Assembly (NCBI RefSeq): GCF_900116225.1
Contig: NZ_FOZZ01000016.1
Location: 1-64,000 of the forward strand
From: Sphingobacterium wenxiniae
GTDB lineage: Bacteria > Bacteroidota > Bacteroidia > Sphingobacteriales > Sphingobacteriaceae
Length of the DNA stretch: 64,000 nucleotides
Direction of reading: 5' to 3'
The notes below the pieces were generated by a model, which worked only from the letters and a program-made list of their open reading frames with translations, was not told where the DNA came from and ran no database searches. The translations under genes and the position numbers were made by a program. Positions 50,873-60,925 of this stretch are shown one piece after another (position 1 is the first letter of the stretch; every line of letters begins with the position of its first letter).

Positions 50873-52675
50873 ATGGATAATTTTATCGTTTCGGCCCGGA
50901 AATACCGCCCTGTAACCTTCGACTCTGTCGTAGGACAGCAGCATATTACCGGTACATTAAAGAACGCTATACACAACAATCAATTGGCGCAAGCCTTTTT
51001 GTTCTGTGGTCCTCGGGGTGTTGGAAAAACTACCTGTGCGCGTATCTTGGCCAAAACAATAAACTGTGAACATATTTCGGAGCAAGTGGAAGCTTGTGGC
51101 AACTGTGAAAGCTGTAAATCCTTTCAACAGGGCAACTCTTTCAGTATTCACGAGCTTGATGCTGCATCCAATAACTCGGTTGATGATATCCGTAGCCTGA
51201 TTGAACAGGTGCGTATACCGCCCCAATCCGGCAAGTACAAGATTTATATCATCGATGAGGTGCATATGCTCTCACAGGCTGCTTTCAATGCTTTTCTAAA
51301 GACTTTGGAAGAACCACCTTCCTACGCTATATTTATCCTTGCGACCACCGAAAAACATAAAATCCTACCGACGATCTTGTCGCGTTGTCAGATCTTTGAC
51401 TTTAACCGGATCAAGGTGGAGGATATGGCTACCCACTTGGCGTCCATTGCCGATAAGGAAAATGTGACGTATGAAATGGATGGCTTGCATGTCATCGCAC
51501 AAAAAGCGGATGGGGGCTTGCGGGATGCGCTGTCTATGTTCGATCAGATTGTAAGTTTCTCGAATAAACACGTCACCTATCAAGCTGTTATCGATAACCT
51601 GAACATTCTGGATTACGATTACTATTTCCAGTTGATGGATGGTATCGCCAAGGAAGATGCAGCAGAGGCATTGCTTATATTGGACAAAGTCCTTAATAAA
51701 GGTTTCGATGGTGGGCATTTTATTGCAGGATTGTCCTCACATATCCGTAACCTTTTGGTCTCAAAAGAGCCGGCAACGCTGAAATTATTGGAAGTTAGCG
51801 AGAACATCAAACGGAAATATTTAGAGCAGTCGCAAGCAATGAACTCCGGGCTTTTACTCTCGGCATTGAATATTGCCAATCAATGTGAAATCAACTATAA
51901 AAATAGCAAGAACCAACGTCTGCAAGTGGAGTTGGCTTTGCTCAAGATGTGTCATATTGCATCGGCCATACAGTTGTCCCAAAATGGTCAACTTTCTTCT
52001 GCTACGGCTGAAGTAAAAAAAAAACGACCTGAACCGGTAGCTGAAAAACCTTTGGCAAATGTGGCGGTGCCATCTAGCCCGAGGCCTATGCCTGCGCCAC
52101 CACAACCGATCGTCAATCCGCCAAAACCTGAGACAAGCATGTCGGGAGGTTCGGTTGTTGTCGATAAAACAACGGAAGAGCCACGTGAAACACCTAAAAA
52201 AGGTTGGGGAAAAGTGACCTCCTCGGTGAATGTTCCGAACCTGAACACAATTTTCGTCGAAAAACCCAAGGAAGAATCAAAGGATAGTGACCTGGTGCAA
52301 GGAAGTGCCTTTGCAGAAGTGACTTTGAATGCCTTCATGTCCAAGTGGAACGAATACGCGGATAAATTGAAGCTAAGCAACCGCATTACCCTGTATACGA
52401 TTATGACGGCGAATACCCCGCGGTTTGCAGGTACGCTCATTGAAGTGGACGTAGAGAACGCTGTGCAGATGGATGAGCTGAAAGTCGGTAAGATTGATAT
52501 CTTGAACTTCCTTCGTGTAGAACTCAATAATTTTGCTTTGGATCTGGTCGGTAAACAGGTGGAAGTGACCAAGGTGCGCAAACCGTATACCTCGCAAGAG
52601 AAATACCAAGCCATGGTCGCCAAAAACCCGGCCTTGGATACCCTTCGGAAAGCATTTAATCTCGGCCTGAGCTAA
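50873..52675 (+). CDS. dnaX: DNA polymerase III subunit gamma/tau
   Basis: A core replication clamp-loader ATPase. The start at 50873 gives the standard MDNFIVSARKYRPVTFDSVVGQQHI. A Walker A CGPRGVGKTTCARILAKTIN follows (about 43-63), zinc cysteines CGNCESCKSF, Walker B IYIIDEVHML and the SRC motif of clamp loaders. Domain III and a Pro-rich linker (PSSPRPMPAPPQP) precede a tau-like C-terminal region of about 140 residues. The 600-aa length fits Bacteroidota. A poly-A tract near 52015 could support frameshifting to gamma, but this was not tested. Confidence 0.96.
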   Translation: MDNFIVSARKYRPVTFDSVVGQQHITGTLKNAIHNNQLAQAFLFCGPRGVGKTTCARILAKTINCEHISEQVEACGNCESCKSFQQGNSFSIHELDAASNNSVDDIRSLIEQVRIPPQSGKYKIYIIDEVHMLSQAAFNAFLKTLEEPPSYAIFILATTEKHKILPTILSRCQIFDFNRIKVEDMATHLASIADKENVTYEMDGLHVIAQKADGGLRDALSMFDQIVSFSNKHVTYQAVIDNLNILDYDYYFQLMDGIAKEDAAEALLILDKVLNKGFDGGHFIAGLSSHIRNLLVSKEPATLKLLEVSENIKRKYLEQSQAMNSGLLLSALNIANQCEINYKNSKNQRLQVELALLKMCHIASAIQLSQNGQLSSATAEVKKKRPEPVAEKPLANVAVPSSPRPMPAPPQPIVNPPKPETSMSGGSVVVDKTTEEPRETPKKGWGKVTSSVNVPNLNTIFVEKPKEESKDSDLVQGSAFAEVTLNAFMSKWNEYADKLKLSNRITLYTIMTANTPRFAGTLIEVDVENAVQMDELKVGKIDILNFLRVELNNFALDLVGKQVEVTKVRKPYTSQEKYQAMVAKNPALDTLRKAFNLGLS

Positions 52676-52798
52676 ATACATCTTTTTCTTTTCTTATCTT
52701 TGCCGCATACTATGTTAAGAAGTGAGAAAGTGAAGAAGTTAGAGCCATATTCTAACCCGCTAACTTTACGCACATTTGCAATATCTAAAAAATAAAAA

Positions 52799-53575
52799 AT
52801 GCAGAATTTCCAACGCAGAGACAGAGGGGAAAAGAGAGAGTCCAACCAGATGGTTTTTGGAATCCGTGCCGTGATCGAGGCTATTGATAGCGGCAAAGAG
52901 ATTGAATCCTTGTTTGTGCAGCGCGGACTGGGCGGAAGTTTGATCATGGAACTGAAAACTTTATTGAAGGAGCATAATATTGCCTTTCAACAGGTGCCCA
53001 TTGAAAAACTGAACCGTATCACACGCAAAAATCACCAAGGGGTTATTGCGGTTATTTCGCCTATCACGTACCAAAAAATCGAGGACTTGTTGCCGACGAT
53101 TTATGAAAAGGGTGAGACACCGCTGTTACTGATGTTGGACGGCGTAACAGATGTACGAAATATGGGCGCGATTGCCCGTACAGCGGAGTGTTCCGGCGTG
53201 CATGCGATTATTGTACCGAAGAAAGGTTCGGCTGAGATTAATCCAGATGCAATAAAAACTTCGGCAGGTGCGTTGTACAAAATTCCTGTGTGTCGTGAGG
53301 ATTCGTTGGGAAGAACAGGACGTTTCTTGATAGATTCGGGTGTGCAGTTGGTGGTGAGCACGGAGAAGACCGAAAATTCGATCTATGATGTGGATTATAC
53401 CGTGCCTACCTGTATCATTATGGGCGCAGAAGATGTCGGTGTATCAGATGATTTGATTCGTATTTCAGATCAACTGGCGAAAATTCCAATGTTTGGCGAA
53501 ATCCAATCCTTGAATGTGTCCGTTTCGGCAGGGGTTGTTATTTATGAAGCCATCCGCCAACGGAATAATAAGTAA
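52799..53575 (+). CDS. rlmB: 23S rRNA (guanosine-2'-O-)-methyltransferase RlmB
   Basis: A SpoU/TrmH-type methyltransferase of 258 aa. The N-terminal substrate-binding domain (about 15-95, with VFGIRAVIEAIDSGKEIESL) precedes a knotted SPOUT domain: DGVTDVRNMGAIARTAEC, VPKKGSAEINPDAIKTSAGAL, MGAEDVGVSDDLI and IPMFGEIQSLNVSVSAGVV. These are the three standard TrmH motifs. It should 2'-O-methylate G2251 of 23S rRNA (E. coli number). A poorly conserved arginine-rich N-terminus extends it. Confidence 0.92.
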   Translation: MQNFQRRDRGEKRESNQMVFGIRAVIEAIDSGKEIESLFVQRGLGGSLIMELKTLLKEHNIAFQQVPIEKLNRITRKNHQGVIAVISPITYQKIEDLLPTIYEKGETPLLLMLDGVTDVRNMGAIARTAECSGVHAIIVPKKGSAEINPDAIKTSAGALYKIPVCREDSLGRTGRFLIDSGVQLVVSTEKTENSIYDVDYTVPTCIIMGAEDVGVSDDLIRISDQLAKIPMFGEIQSLNVSVSAGVVIYEAIRQRNNK

Positions 53576-53592
53576 TTTATTAGGCTTACCCT

Positions 53593-54186
53593 TTGAAAAA
53601 ACAAATTCAGCGACAACTGCGGGTGTACCGCTATGTATTCTATAAAGAAACGCTTGTCGACCCACGCGAGCATTTTTGGTCTTTCGTGGGGGCCTTTGTT
53701 GGGATATTCTGTATAGCTTTTATACAGTCTTTTAGTTTGCCCCAATTGGAAAATGTCTTTCTGATAGGTTCATTTGGAGCATCTTCAGTGTTGGTTTATG
53801 GACTTATTGCCAGTCCTCTGGCGCAGCCGCGTAACTTGATTGGAGGACATGTGGTTTCTGCGCTGGTGGGAGTGACCGTTGCACAATTATTACCGGATAT
53901 TATTTGGCTTACAGCACCTTTAGCGGTAGCTTTATCCATCGTTGCTATGCAGATAACCCGCACACTGCATCCTCCCGGTGGAGCTACAGCAATGATTGCC
54001 GTGACAGGAGGAACAAAGGTAGCATCTTTGGGCTATTGGTATGTGCTTAGTCCCGTGTTGTCGGGTGTGCTGATTCTTTTTGTCGTAGCTCTTATTTTCA
54101 ATAACATTACCCCGAAAAGGCATTATCCTGCTAAAGGGTCCCGGCTACGGCGATCGAAGTGGCGGTATTTGCGTCGAAGGAGATAA
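53593..54186 (+). CDS. HPP family membrane protein
   Basis: A 197-aa inner-membrane protein with four hydrophobic segments. It carries the HPP family block SLPQLENVFLIGSFGASSVLVYG, SPLAQPRNLIGGHVVSALVG, then TLHPPGGATAMIAV, the motif after which the family is named. HPP proteins are thought to transport anions such as nitrite in some organisms; no function is assigned here. The start is a TTG at 53593, 18 bp after rlmB, so both are one operon. Confidence 0.85.
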   Translation: MKKQIQRQLRVYRYVFYKETLVDPREHFWSFVGAFVGIFCIAFIQSFSLPQLENVFLIGSFGASSVLVYGLIASPLAQPRNLIGGHVVSALVGVTVAQLLPDIIWLTAPLAVALSIVAMQITRTLHPPGGATAMIAVTGGTKVASLGYWYVLSPVLSGVLILFVVALIFNNITPKRHYPAKGSRLRRSKWRYLRRRR

Positions 54187-54222
54187 AAAAGCCTGATTTT
54201 CATAGAAAATCAGGCTTTTTTT
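54185..54222. terminator. Bidirectional terminator between HPP and helicase genes
   Basis: AAAAAAGCCTGATTTT (54185-54200) pairs with AAAATCAGGCTTTTTT (54207-54222) around a 6-nt loop, with A- and T-runs on both sides. It serves the two convergent genes. Confidence 0.92.
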
Positions 54223-54241
54223 ATCTTAGGACAGATATAGA

Positions 54242-56059
54242 TTAATATCTGCTTCTGCTTTCTTTACGTTTGCCGGAGAAGTCTCTGAAACCTCCGCGTT
54301 CACGGTCTCCACCACGACGTTCGGATGAACCTCCGCTTCTGCGTTCGCCTCTTGAGCGATCTCTACGATCACCACCACGACTACCGCGATCTCTGGATCT
54401 TCCTTCACGGCTTCCACCTCTCTCTTCGCCAGAAACTTCGATACGAACCTGACGGCCGTTGTAGTCTACGCCTTTGAAGCCTTCGAATACTTTGTTGACT
54501 TCAGCATCCTCTACTTCGAAGAATGTAAATACACCTTTCAAATCGATTTTACCAACAGACTTGCCCGGGATATTTGCATTGTTGCAGATGAAACCTAACA
54601 TATCTCCACGGCTGAATTCATCCACAGAACCTAAGTTCATGAACAAACGCGTATATCCTTTGGATGCCGTGCGTGATCTTCTGTCATCACGATCGCCGCG
54701 CTCTCCACCATCTCTACTACGGCTATCACGAGCGTCAAGATTCAAGTCTGGTGCATTCTGGTAGTATTCCAAGAAGCGGTTGAACTCTAAAGAAGCAAGA
54801 CGTTTTACGATGTCTTCTTTCGATAGGTCTTGCATGCTCTCCATGATCGTAGGTAAGAAAGGATTGATCTGCTCCTCGTTGATATCTACATTGCGGATTT
54901 TGTCAACAATAGCAAATAATTGTTTCTCACATACTTCAGTTCCTTGTGGAACTTCTTTTTTCACGAAAGGTTTACCGATGATCTTTTCGATACGACGGAT
55001 TTTACCTTGTTCTTTTACGTTTACTAATGACAAGGAAACACCTGTTTTCCCTGCACGAGCTGTACGTCCTGAACGGTGTGTATAGTTCTCAACCTCATCA
55101 GGTAAAGAGAAGTTGATAACGTGCGTAACGTCGTTAACGTCGATACCACGTGCTGCAACGTCAGTAGCAATCAATAATTGCAAGCTGCGGTCGCGGTAAC
55201 GTTTCATTACCTTGTCACGTTGTTGCTGTGATAAATCACCATGTAGCGAGTCAGCATTGTAGCCATCCCTTACCAAAGCTTCAGCAATCTCTTGTGTTTC
55301 GATTTTTGTACGACAGAACACGATACCGAAGATTTCAGGGTAGTAATCTACAATACGTTTGAACGCCGCATATTTATCTTTAGCCTTAATTAAATAATAA
55401 TGGTGTTCAATGTTTGCGTTACCTGTGTTTTTCGTTCCAACAGTAAGCTCATGAGGATCGGTCATGTAGTTTTGTGCTATACGACGTACTTCTCTTGGCA
55501 TTGTTGCTGAGAACAACCAGGTTTTCTTTGTGTCTGGAGTTTCCGATAAGATATTGTTGATATCTTCCTGGAATCCCATGTTCAACATTTCATCTGCTTC
55601 ATCCAATACCACGTATTTCACGTTGGAGAAGTCAATAGCATTTCTGCCAATGATGTCTAACATACGTCCTGGTGTAGCAACTACGATTTGTACACCGCGA
55701 CGGATTTGACGCAATTGGTCAGAAATATTTGCACCACCATATACGGCAACAACACTAACGTTGTCAATGTACTTGGCGAATTTTTCTAAATCTTTTGCGA
55801 TTTGTAAGCAAAGCTCACGTGTAGGACATAATACTAAAGCCTGCGGGTGCTTTTGAGTAAAGTCGATTAACTCTAATAATGGAAGACCAAATGCCGCTGT
55901 CTTTCCTGTGCCGGTTTGGGCTAATCCGACAAAATCGTCGTTACCAGTCAATAAAACAGGAATGGCTTTTTCCTGAATAGGAGATGGTTTCTCAAAACTC
56001 ATCTCAGTGATGGCATTAACAACTTCATGACGGATTCCCAAGTCTAAAAATGGGTTCAT
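54242..56059 (-). CDS. deaD: DEAD-box RNA helicase with DbpA-like and RGG-type tail
   Basis: A 605-aa ATP-dependent RNA helicase. Motifs are in order: Q motif region KPSPIQEKAIPVLL, Walker A AQTGTGKTAAFG, PTRELCLQIA, DEAD in VVLDEADEML, SAT in FSATMPRE, and the C-terminal TDVAARGIDVNDVTHVINF and HRSGRTARAG. A DbpA-like RNA-binding domain (about 480-555, with LFMNLGSVDEFSRGDMLGFI) and an Arg/Gly/Ser-rich tail end the protein. It probably works in ribosome assembly or RNA decay, as for DeaD/CsdA. rnr lies nearby on the same strand. Confidence 0.95.
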   Translation of the reverse strand: MNPFLDLGIRHEVVNAITEMSFEKPSPIQEKAIPVLLTGNDDFVGLAQTGTGKTAAFGLPLLELIDFTQKHPQALVLCPTRELCLQIAKDLEKFAKYIDNVSVVAVYGGANISDQLRQIRRGVQIVVATPGRMLDIIGRNAIDFSNVKYVVLDEADEMLNMGFQEDINNILSETPDTKKTWLFSATMPREVRRIAQNYMTDPHELTVGTKNTGNANIEHHYYLIKAKDKYAAFKRIVDYYPEIFGIVFCRTKIETQEIAEALVRDGYNADSLHGDLSQQQRDKVMKRYRDRSLQLLIATDVAARGIDVNDVTHVINFSLPDEVENYTHRSGRTARAGKTGVSLSLVNVKEQGKIRRIEKIIGKPFVKKEVPQGTEVCEKQLFAIVDKIRNVDINEEQINPFLPTIMESMQDLSKEDIVKRLASLEFNRFLEYYQNAPDLNLDARDSRSRDGGERGDRDDRRSRTASKGYTRLFMNLGSVDEFSRGDMLGFICNNANIPGKSVGKIDLKGVFTFFEVEDAEVNKVFEGFKGVDYNGRQVRIEVSGEERGGSREGRSRDRGSRGGDRRDRSRGERRSGGSSERRGGDRERGGFRDFSGKRKESRSRY

Positions 56060-56201
56060 GAAATAAAATATACAATAGGCTCTATTGCCTAAGGCGGTGC
56101 AAAGATATGGATAGTTTTTGAATTATCCTAATTTTCATGAAGTTATATTTTTATATCACAAGAAAAGGCTATATTCACCAATTGACTTTAAAAATGAAAA
56201 T

Positions 56202-56756
56202 ATGAAGAATGTACTGTTATTGTTGTTTGTGCTGTGCTGTCAGATGGTGATTGGTCAGGAAAAATCAAACGCAAAACTTTTCCTGGAAAAGTTTAAAGCA
56301 CATGAAGGAAAGTATTACGAAGGGAAGATTGTGGCGGGAGGTAGGGAAGGTGATGGCTTTACGGGGCAACGGCTACTGATGCAGGTCATGAGCTATGATG
56401 ACCGCGAAGTCAAGATTCCGTTTTATGTGGGAGAGGACAAGTCAAGAACATGGGTGTTGACTTATTCAAACCATAAAATAACGTTGAAGCACGATCATCG
56501 ACATGAAGATGGCTCTGCGGATGCTATTACTTTCTATGGTGGTACGGCAAGCAATGAAGGTTGGGATAACCTGCAGTCTTTTCCTGCTGATGAGGAAACC
56601 TGTAGGCTGATTGATTATGGCTGTCAGAATGTGTGGTGGATTACGATGGAAGATGGTAAGTTTACGTACAATCTCCGTCGCATCGGTTCGGACCGTTTTT
56701 TCTCGGTAGAGTTTGATCTCACCAAACCCGTGACTTCGGACTTTAAGCCTTGGTAG
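56202..56756 (+). CDS. Exported protein of unknown function, 184 aa
   Basis: The start at 56202 gives a signal peptide (NVLLLLFVLCCQMVIGQ), and the upstream in-frame sequence has no signal of its own. The mature protein contains LEKFKAHEGKYYEGKIVAGG, VKIPFYVGEDKSRTWVL, HRHEDGSADAITFYGGTA and ends FSVEFDLTKPVTS, a beta-rich pattern. The family is not recognised by name. It is convergent with rnr across a group of hairpins. Confidence 0.65.
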   Translation: MKNVLLLLFVLCCQMVIGQEKSNAKLFLEKFKAHEGKYYEGKIVAGGREGDGFTGQRLLMQVMSYDDREVKIPFYVGEDKSRTWVLTYSNHKITLKHDHRHEDGSADAITFYGGTASNEGWDNLQSFPADEETCRLIDYGCQNVWWITMEDGKFTYNLRRIGSDRFFSVEFDLTKPVTSDFKPW

Positions 56757-56778
56757 GGTAAGAGGGGGAAAACTCTCC

Positions 56779-56891
56779 CTCGTCCTCGTTTCAAACGAGG
56801 ATGAAATATCGTACTCGTTGCCGCTATGCTTAAACGAGTACGAGTAGGGAGGTGTCTCCTATGTTTGTTGTAAGTAAACATAGGAGACACC
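56779..56891. terminator. Three consecutive hairpins between convergent genes
   Basis: First, TCCTCGTTT with AAACGAGGA (family 3, 56779-56803). Second, TCGTACTCGTT near 56809 with AACGAGTACGA. Third, a 16-bp perfect stem GGTGTCTCCTATGTTT (56851-56866) with AAACATAGGAGACACC (56876-56891). They lie between the 184-aa protein gene and rnr and should stop transcription in both directions. Confidence 0.8.
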
Positions 56892-56905
56892 CTCTCTGAA
56901 ATACA

Positions 56906-59035
56906 CTAACCCAACAGCGTAAAGTCGATCTGTCTTTTCTCTAGGTCGACTTTTTTCACCCGTATTTGCACTTCGTCGCCAAGTTGATATTTCTTCTTCT
57001 TACGTTGGCCGATGATGGCATAGTTCTTTTCGTCTAGGGTGTAGAAGTCGTCCGTGATGTCCCTCAAGCGTACCATACCCTCGCATTTGTTTTCTTCGAT
57101 TTCTACATACATGCCCCATTCGGTTACACCGGATACAATACCTTTGTACTCTACGCCGATCTGGTCCTGTAAGAACTCTGCCTGTTTGTACTTAATGGAA
57201 GCACGTTCAGCTTCCGCGGCTTTTTTCTCCATTTGTGAAGAGTGTTCCGACATTTTCTCGTAATGCTCGGCATTGATTTTCTTGCCGCCGTCTAAATAGA
57301 ATTGTAAAAGACGGTGTACCATCACATCCGGATATCGACGGATAGGGGAGGTGAAGTGTGTGTAGTAGTCAAACGCCAGTCCATAGTGGCTACTGCCTTT
57401 GGTTGTATAAATTGCCTTCGCCATAGAACGGATAGCTAGGGAAGTTAATAGATTCTGTTCCTTGCTGCCTTCTATCTTCGTCATCAATGCGTTTAATGAT
57501 TTGGCTGTTTCTTTGTCGGATTTGATGGAGAGCTTATGGCCGAACCGGGAGGCAAACTGTGAAAATGTGGTCAGTGTTTCCGGGTTGGGGGTGTCGTGGA
57601 AGCGGTAGACAAAAGTCAGTTTGTTCTTTCCGCGTCCTTGCTTGCCGATAAACTCGGCTACCTTTCTATTGGCCAATAGCATAAAATCTTCGATGAGCTT
57701 GTGTGCATCTTTCCGAACCTTGGTGTATACGCCCAATGGTTTGCCGTTTTCATCCAAGTGGAATTTAACTTCTTCGCTCTCGAAAGCGATAGCGCCATTC
57801 TTGAACTTGCGTTCGCGAAGGATATAGGCGAGTTCGTTAAGTTTAAGGATTTCCTCGGCAAAATCTCCGGCTTGGTTCTCGATAACCTCTTGTGCTTCTT
57901 CATAGGTGAAACGGCGGTCGGAGTTGATGATGGTTCTTCCAAACCATTGATCAAGTACATTGGCTTTCTCGTCTATTTCGAATACGGCAGAAAAGCAGAG
58001 TTTGTCTTCGTTCGGACGTAAGGAACAGACCCCATTGGATAGACGCTCAGGAAGCATAGGGATGACGCGGTCAACCAAATAAACGGAGGTTGCGCGTTGA
58101 AAGGCTTCCTTGTCCAGTTCGGTCTCAGGTTTTACATAATGTGATACATCGGCGATGTGTACGCCTATCTCATAGTTGCCATTTTCAAGTTTCTGAAAAG
58201 ACAGGGCGTCGTCAAAGTCTTTCGCATCGATAGGGTCGATGGTGAAAGTGGTGATGCTCCGAAAATCCCTGCGGCCTTCAATATCTTTCTGCTGTATTTC
58301 CAGTGGTATGGCGTTGGCTTCTTTTTCGACGGCTTTTGGGAATTCCAACGGAAAACCAAAGTCAGCCAAGATGGCGTTCATCTCGGTGTTGTTCTCGCCT
58401 TTCTTACCTAATACATTCTTCACCTGGCCTATGGGGTTCTTTGCATTTTTTGGCCACTCTACAATAGATACCAAAACCTTCTCACCATCTTTGGCGCCGT
58501 TCAGATTGTCGAGCGGAATGAAGATGTCATGAATCATCTTGCGGTCGTCCGGAAGGAAGAAAGCATACGATTTTGAAATGTCGATTGTTCCCGTGAAATC
58601 GGTTTTGGCGCGCTGGATAATTTCGACTACCTCGCCCTCTCTTTTTCGTCCTCGGCTGCGTTCGTATACATGCACTTTCACAATGTCATTGTGCAAGGCT
58701 TGGCGAAGCTTCCGTGGAGCGATATGGATGTCGTCTTCGAGTTCGTCCTCGGGGATAATATAAGCCGACCCATCGGCAGTCATATCAACCTTGCCGACAA
58801 CATAAACCTGCAGTTGGCGGAGTTTAAATTTTCCTCGTGATACTTGCAGGAATTTGCCGGATTTGGATGCGTCGGAGAGAATGTCGGCAATAGCTACTTT
58901 AGAGTCTGTGTCAGCCAGATTAAGTTTGGCTGAGACCTGTTTGTAGTTGAGTGCTTGATTGCCGGACTTCTCGAAAACATCAACAATGAGTTGGGTTAAA
59001 ACTTCTTTATAAGGGTTCTCTTTTTTTTGTTTCAT
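56906..59035 (-). CDS. rnr: Ribonuclease R
   Basis: A 3'-5' exoribonuclease of 709 aa. An N-terminal winged-helix region, two cold-shock-like segments, the RNB catalytic domain (about 250-590) with the acidic cluster DPIDAKDFDDALS and the late FTSPIRRYPDVMVHRLL, and a C-terminal S1 domain (EYKGIVSGVTEWGMYVEI) are visible. It ends in a lysine-rich segment. It degrades structured RNA in the cytoplasm. The 709-aa length is typical for Bacteroidota. Confidence 0.95.
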   Translation of the reverse strand: MKQKKENPYKEVLTQLIVDVFEKSGNQALNYKQVSAKLNLADTDSKVAIADILSDASKSGKFLQVSRGKFKLRQLQVYVVGKVDMTADGSAYIIPEDELEDDIHIAPRKLRQALHNDIVKVHVYERSRGRKREGEVVEIIQRAKTDFTGTIDISKSYAFFLPDDRKMIHDIFIPLDNLNGAKDGEKVLVSIVEWPKNAKNPIGQVKNVLGKKGENNTEMNAILADFGFPLEFPKAVEKEANAIPLEIQQKDIEGRRDFRSITTFTIDPIDAKDFDDALSFQKLENGNYEIGVHIADVSHYVKPETELDKEAFQRATSVYLVDRVIPMLPERLSNGVCSLRPNEDKLCFSAVFEIDEKANVLDQWFGRTIINSDRRFTYEEAQEVIENQAGDFAEEILKLNELAYILRERKFKNGAIAFESEEVKFHLDENGKPLGVYTKVRKDAHKLIEDFMLLANRKVAEFIGKQGRGKNKLTFVYRFHDTPNPETLTTFSQFASRFGHKLSIKSDKETAKSLNALMTKIEGSKEQNLLTSLAIRSMAKAIYTTKGSSHYGLAFDYYTHFTSPIRRYPDVMVHRLLQFYLDGGKKINAEHYEKMSEHSSQMEKKAAEAERASIKYKQAEFLQDQIGVEYKGIVSGVTEWGMYVEIEENKCEGMVRLRDITDDFYTLDEKNYAIIGQRKKKKYQLGDEVQIRVKKVDLEKRQIDFTLLG

Positions 59036-59549
59036 GTGTTTGTTGTTTTTCTAAAAGAAAAGACTTTCGTTCTCTGAAAACAGTAGGATAGGGGAGCTTG
59101 TATTGTTGACCTTTGCTCCGCTATGCTGATGCTTCTAATCATTAAACTAATATACGTAAAAAATGTTCGGTATGTGCTGGAAAAATGAGGTGATGGGTTT
59201 GGACAGTGTGTTGTTTTTCTATTTATTAATTGTGTATTTATTTTAGCTTTATTAATTATTAGATTATAAGCTATTTATGTATTGTTTTGCTAAAATAGTT
59301 GAAATGTGAATGTGGTTTTCCTGTATGTAGAGTGTGGTAATGGTTTTATTACGGTTTTTAATGTGTTTTGCTAAAATTTATAAACTGAATTTATATATTA
59401 TCTGTTTTATTTTAATGTGTTTTATTTCAGTTATTTAAATTTTTAAATTTAAATATTTAGCATTAGAAAAATTTTGGTTTTTAGCGTTGTTTTTAGGCTT
59501 AATAAAGGCAAAAGAATTTCCTTGGCTAGTTATTTCCTTGAAGACAAAT
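59036..59549. other. AT-rich gene-free stretch between rnr and the fur-type gene
   Basis: 514 bp, strongly AT-rich, with TTTAAATTTTTAAATTTAAA near 59438. There are no open frames of interest and no clear hairpin or operator. It holds the rnr promoter region and the 3' end of the fur-type gene. Confidence 0.6.
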
Positions 59550-59996
59550 CTATACCTTTTTTTGACAGTTTGCACATAGTCCTACCGCATTTATTGCGAT
59601 GGAGTGCAACGTGAAATTTGTGGGAAGGGATACCTTTGGAACGGTAATTTCGGCTAAGCAATATACACTGTTGCAGACCGAACAAATGAAGTGTACATGC
59701 TGGTCATGGTGATGGTTTTCTGAACAGTGATCCGAACAGATGGCGTAAGTAGCTGTACCGTTCAGATCGAATATTTTGTGTACTAATCCTTTTTCTTCGA
59801 AGCTTGCCAAGATGCGATATAGGGTGACACGATCGATTTCTTTTCCTAATTTTTTTTCTAAATCCGGTTGGGATATAGCTGCGTCTTTTTGCGTTATTTC
59901 GTTTAAAACACGCAGTCTATGAGGGGTTGCTTTTAATCCGTTAGATCTTAAAAGTTCTGCAAAATTATGATGGTTATGTTCGTTTTCATGTTTCAT
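59550..59996 (-). CDS. Fur family metal-responsive regulator
   Basis: A 148-aa repressor with an N-terminal His-rich start (MKHENEHNHHNFAELL), a winged helix with RLRVLNEITQKDAAISQPDLEK and the recognition segment GKEIDRVTLYRILASFEEKG. The dimerisation and metal domain has CSDHCSENHHHDQHVHFICSVC and CANCQ, the paired Cys motifs of the structural zinc site. It may act as Fur or Zur; residues do not decide between them. Confidence 0.88.
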   Translation of the reverse strand: MKHENEHNHHNFAELLRSNGLKATPHRLRVLNEITQKDAAISQPDLEKKLGKEIDRVTLYRILASFEEKGLVHKIFDLNGTATYAICSDHCSENHHHDQHVHFICSVCNSVYCLAEITVPKVSLPTNFTLHSIAINAVGLCANCQKKV

Positions 59997-60034
59997 GACG
60001 CTGGTAAAATTACACTTTTTTTGCCTATAAAAAA

Positions 60035-60060
60035 ACCTCTTGACTTTGAGGTCAAGAGGT
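60035..60060 (-). terminator. Terminator-like hairpin, probably of the aldolase gene
   Basis: ACCTCTTGAC pairs exactly with GTCAAGAGGT around TTTGAG, followed on the minus strand by a run of seven T. It lies about 80 bp past the aldolase stop codon and before the fur-type start. Confidence 0.85.
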
Positions 60061-60098
60061 GTATAAGGTAATGTTTGACGGTAAGCTATTCGTTTAAA

Positions 60099-60140
60099 AA
60101 TTGCTTATAGCTTAGTGCCTATAGCCTACAGTTTATGGCT
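60099..60140. repeat. Heptamer array TANNGCY, second site
   Basis: Six 7-bp units: AATTGCT, TATAGCT, TAGTGCC, TATAGCC, TACAGTT and TATGGCT. It ends one base before the stop codon of the aldolase gene and matches the array at 23801-23870 in unit and pitch. Confidence 0.75.
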
Positions 60141-60141
60141 T

Positions 60142-60801
60142 TTATTTACCTGCTGCTTTTGCGTGGTCCGCTAAAAATTGTGCCAGACCGCTGTCGGTCA
60201 ATGGATGTTTCAGAAGGGATGTGATCGCTGATAATGGACCGGTCATTACGTCTGCGCCAATCTTAGCACAACCTAGAATATGTGCACTGTGGCGAACAGA
60301 TGCTGCCAGGATCTGGGTAGCAAAACCATAGTTGTCATAGATCAAACGAATCTCTTCAATCAATCCTAAACCGTCCACAGAGATGTCGTCCAAGCGTCCG
60401 ATAAATGGCGATACATATGTTGCTCCAGCCTTAGCTGCCAATAATGCCTGTCCGGCTGAAAATACCAATGTGCAGTTGGTTTTGATGCCTTTGCTACTGA
60501 AATATTTGATAGCTTTTACGCCGTCTTTGATCATCGGAACTTTAACTACGATTTTCTCATCCAATGCCGCTAACGCTTCACCTTCTTTGATCATGTCTTC
60601 ATAGTTGGTCGAGATTACCTCGGCACTTACATCGCCGTCGACAATTGCACAAATGGCTTTGTAGTGGTTGATTACGTTCTCTTCGCCACTGATGCCTTCT
60701 TTGGCCATAAGGCTTGGGTTAGTCGTTACACCGTCCAAAACACCTAAGTCCTGCGCTTCTTTGATCTGTGCTAAGTTTGCGGTATCAATAAAAAATTTCA
60801 T
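60142..60801 (-). CDS. fsa: Transaldolase-like fructose-6-phosphate aldolase
   Basis: A 219-aa small transaldolase. It has [14 protein letters not shown] (24-37), the VKVPMIKDG segment with the Schiff-base Lys, [31 protein letters not shown] and [12 protein letters not shown], then [12 protein letters not shown]. By length it belongs to the FSA/TalC group, in which some members are transaldolases of the pentose phosphate pathway; the sequence alone does not separate the two. Its 3' end is immediately followed by the heptamer array. Confidence 0.92.
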   Translation of the reverse strand: MKFFIDTANLAQIKEAQDLGVLDGVTTNPSLMAKEGISGEENVINHYKAICAIVDGDVSAEVISTNYEDMIKEGEALAALDEKIVVKVPMIKDGVKAIKYFSSKGIKTNCTLVFSAGQALLAAKAGATYVSPFIGRLDDISVDGLGLIEEIRLIYDNYGFATQILAASVRHSAHILGCAKIGADVMTGPLSAITSLLKHPLTDSGLAQFLADHAKAAGK

Positions 60802-60925
60802 CTTTTAACTGTTGATTTTTAGTGAAATAAAGAAATTAAAAAACTATATGCAGTCTTTTATGTTACAAAAGTAGCTATATTATTTTCATCTTGCACAAGT
60901 TTGTTTAAAACATTTCATTTATTGA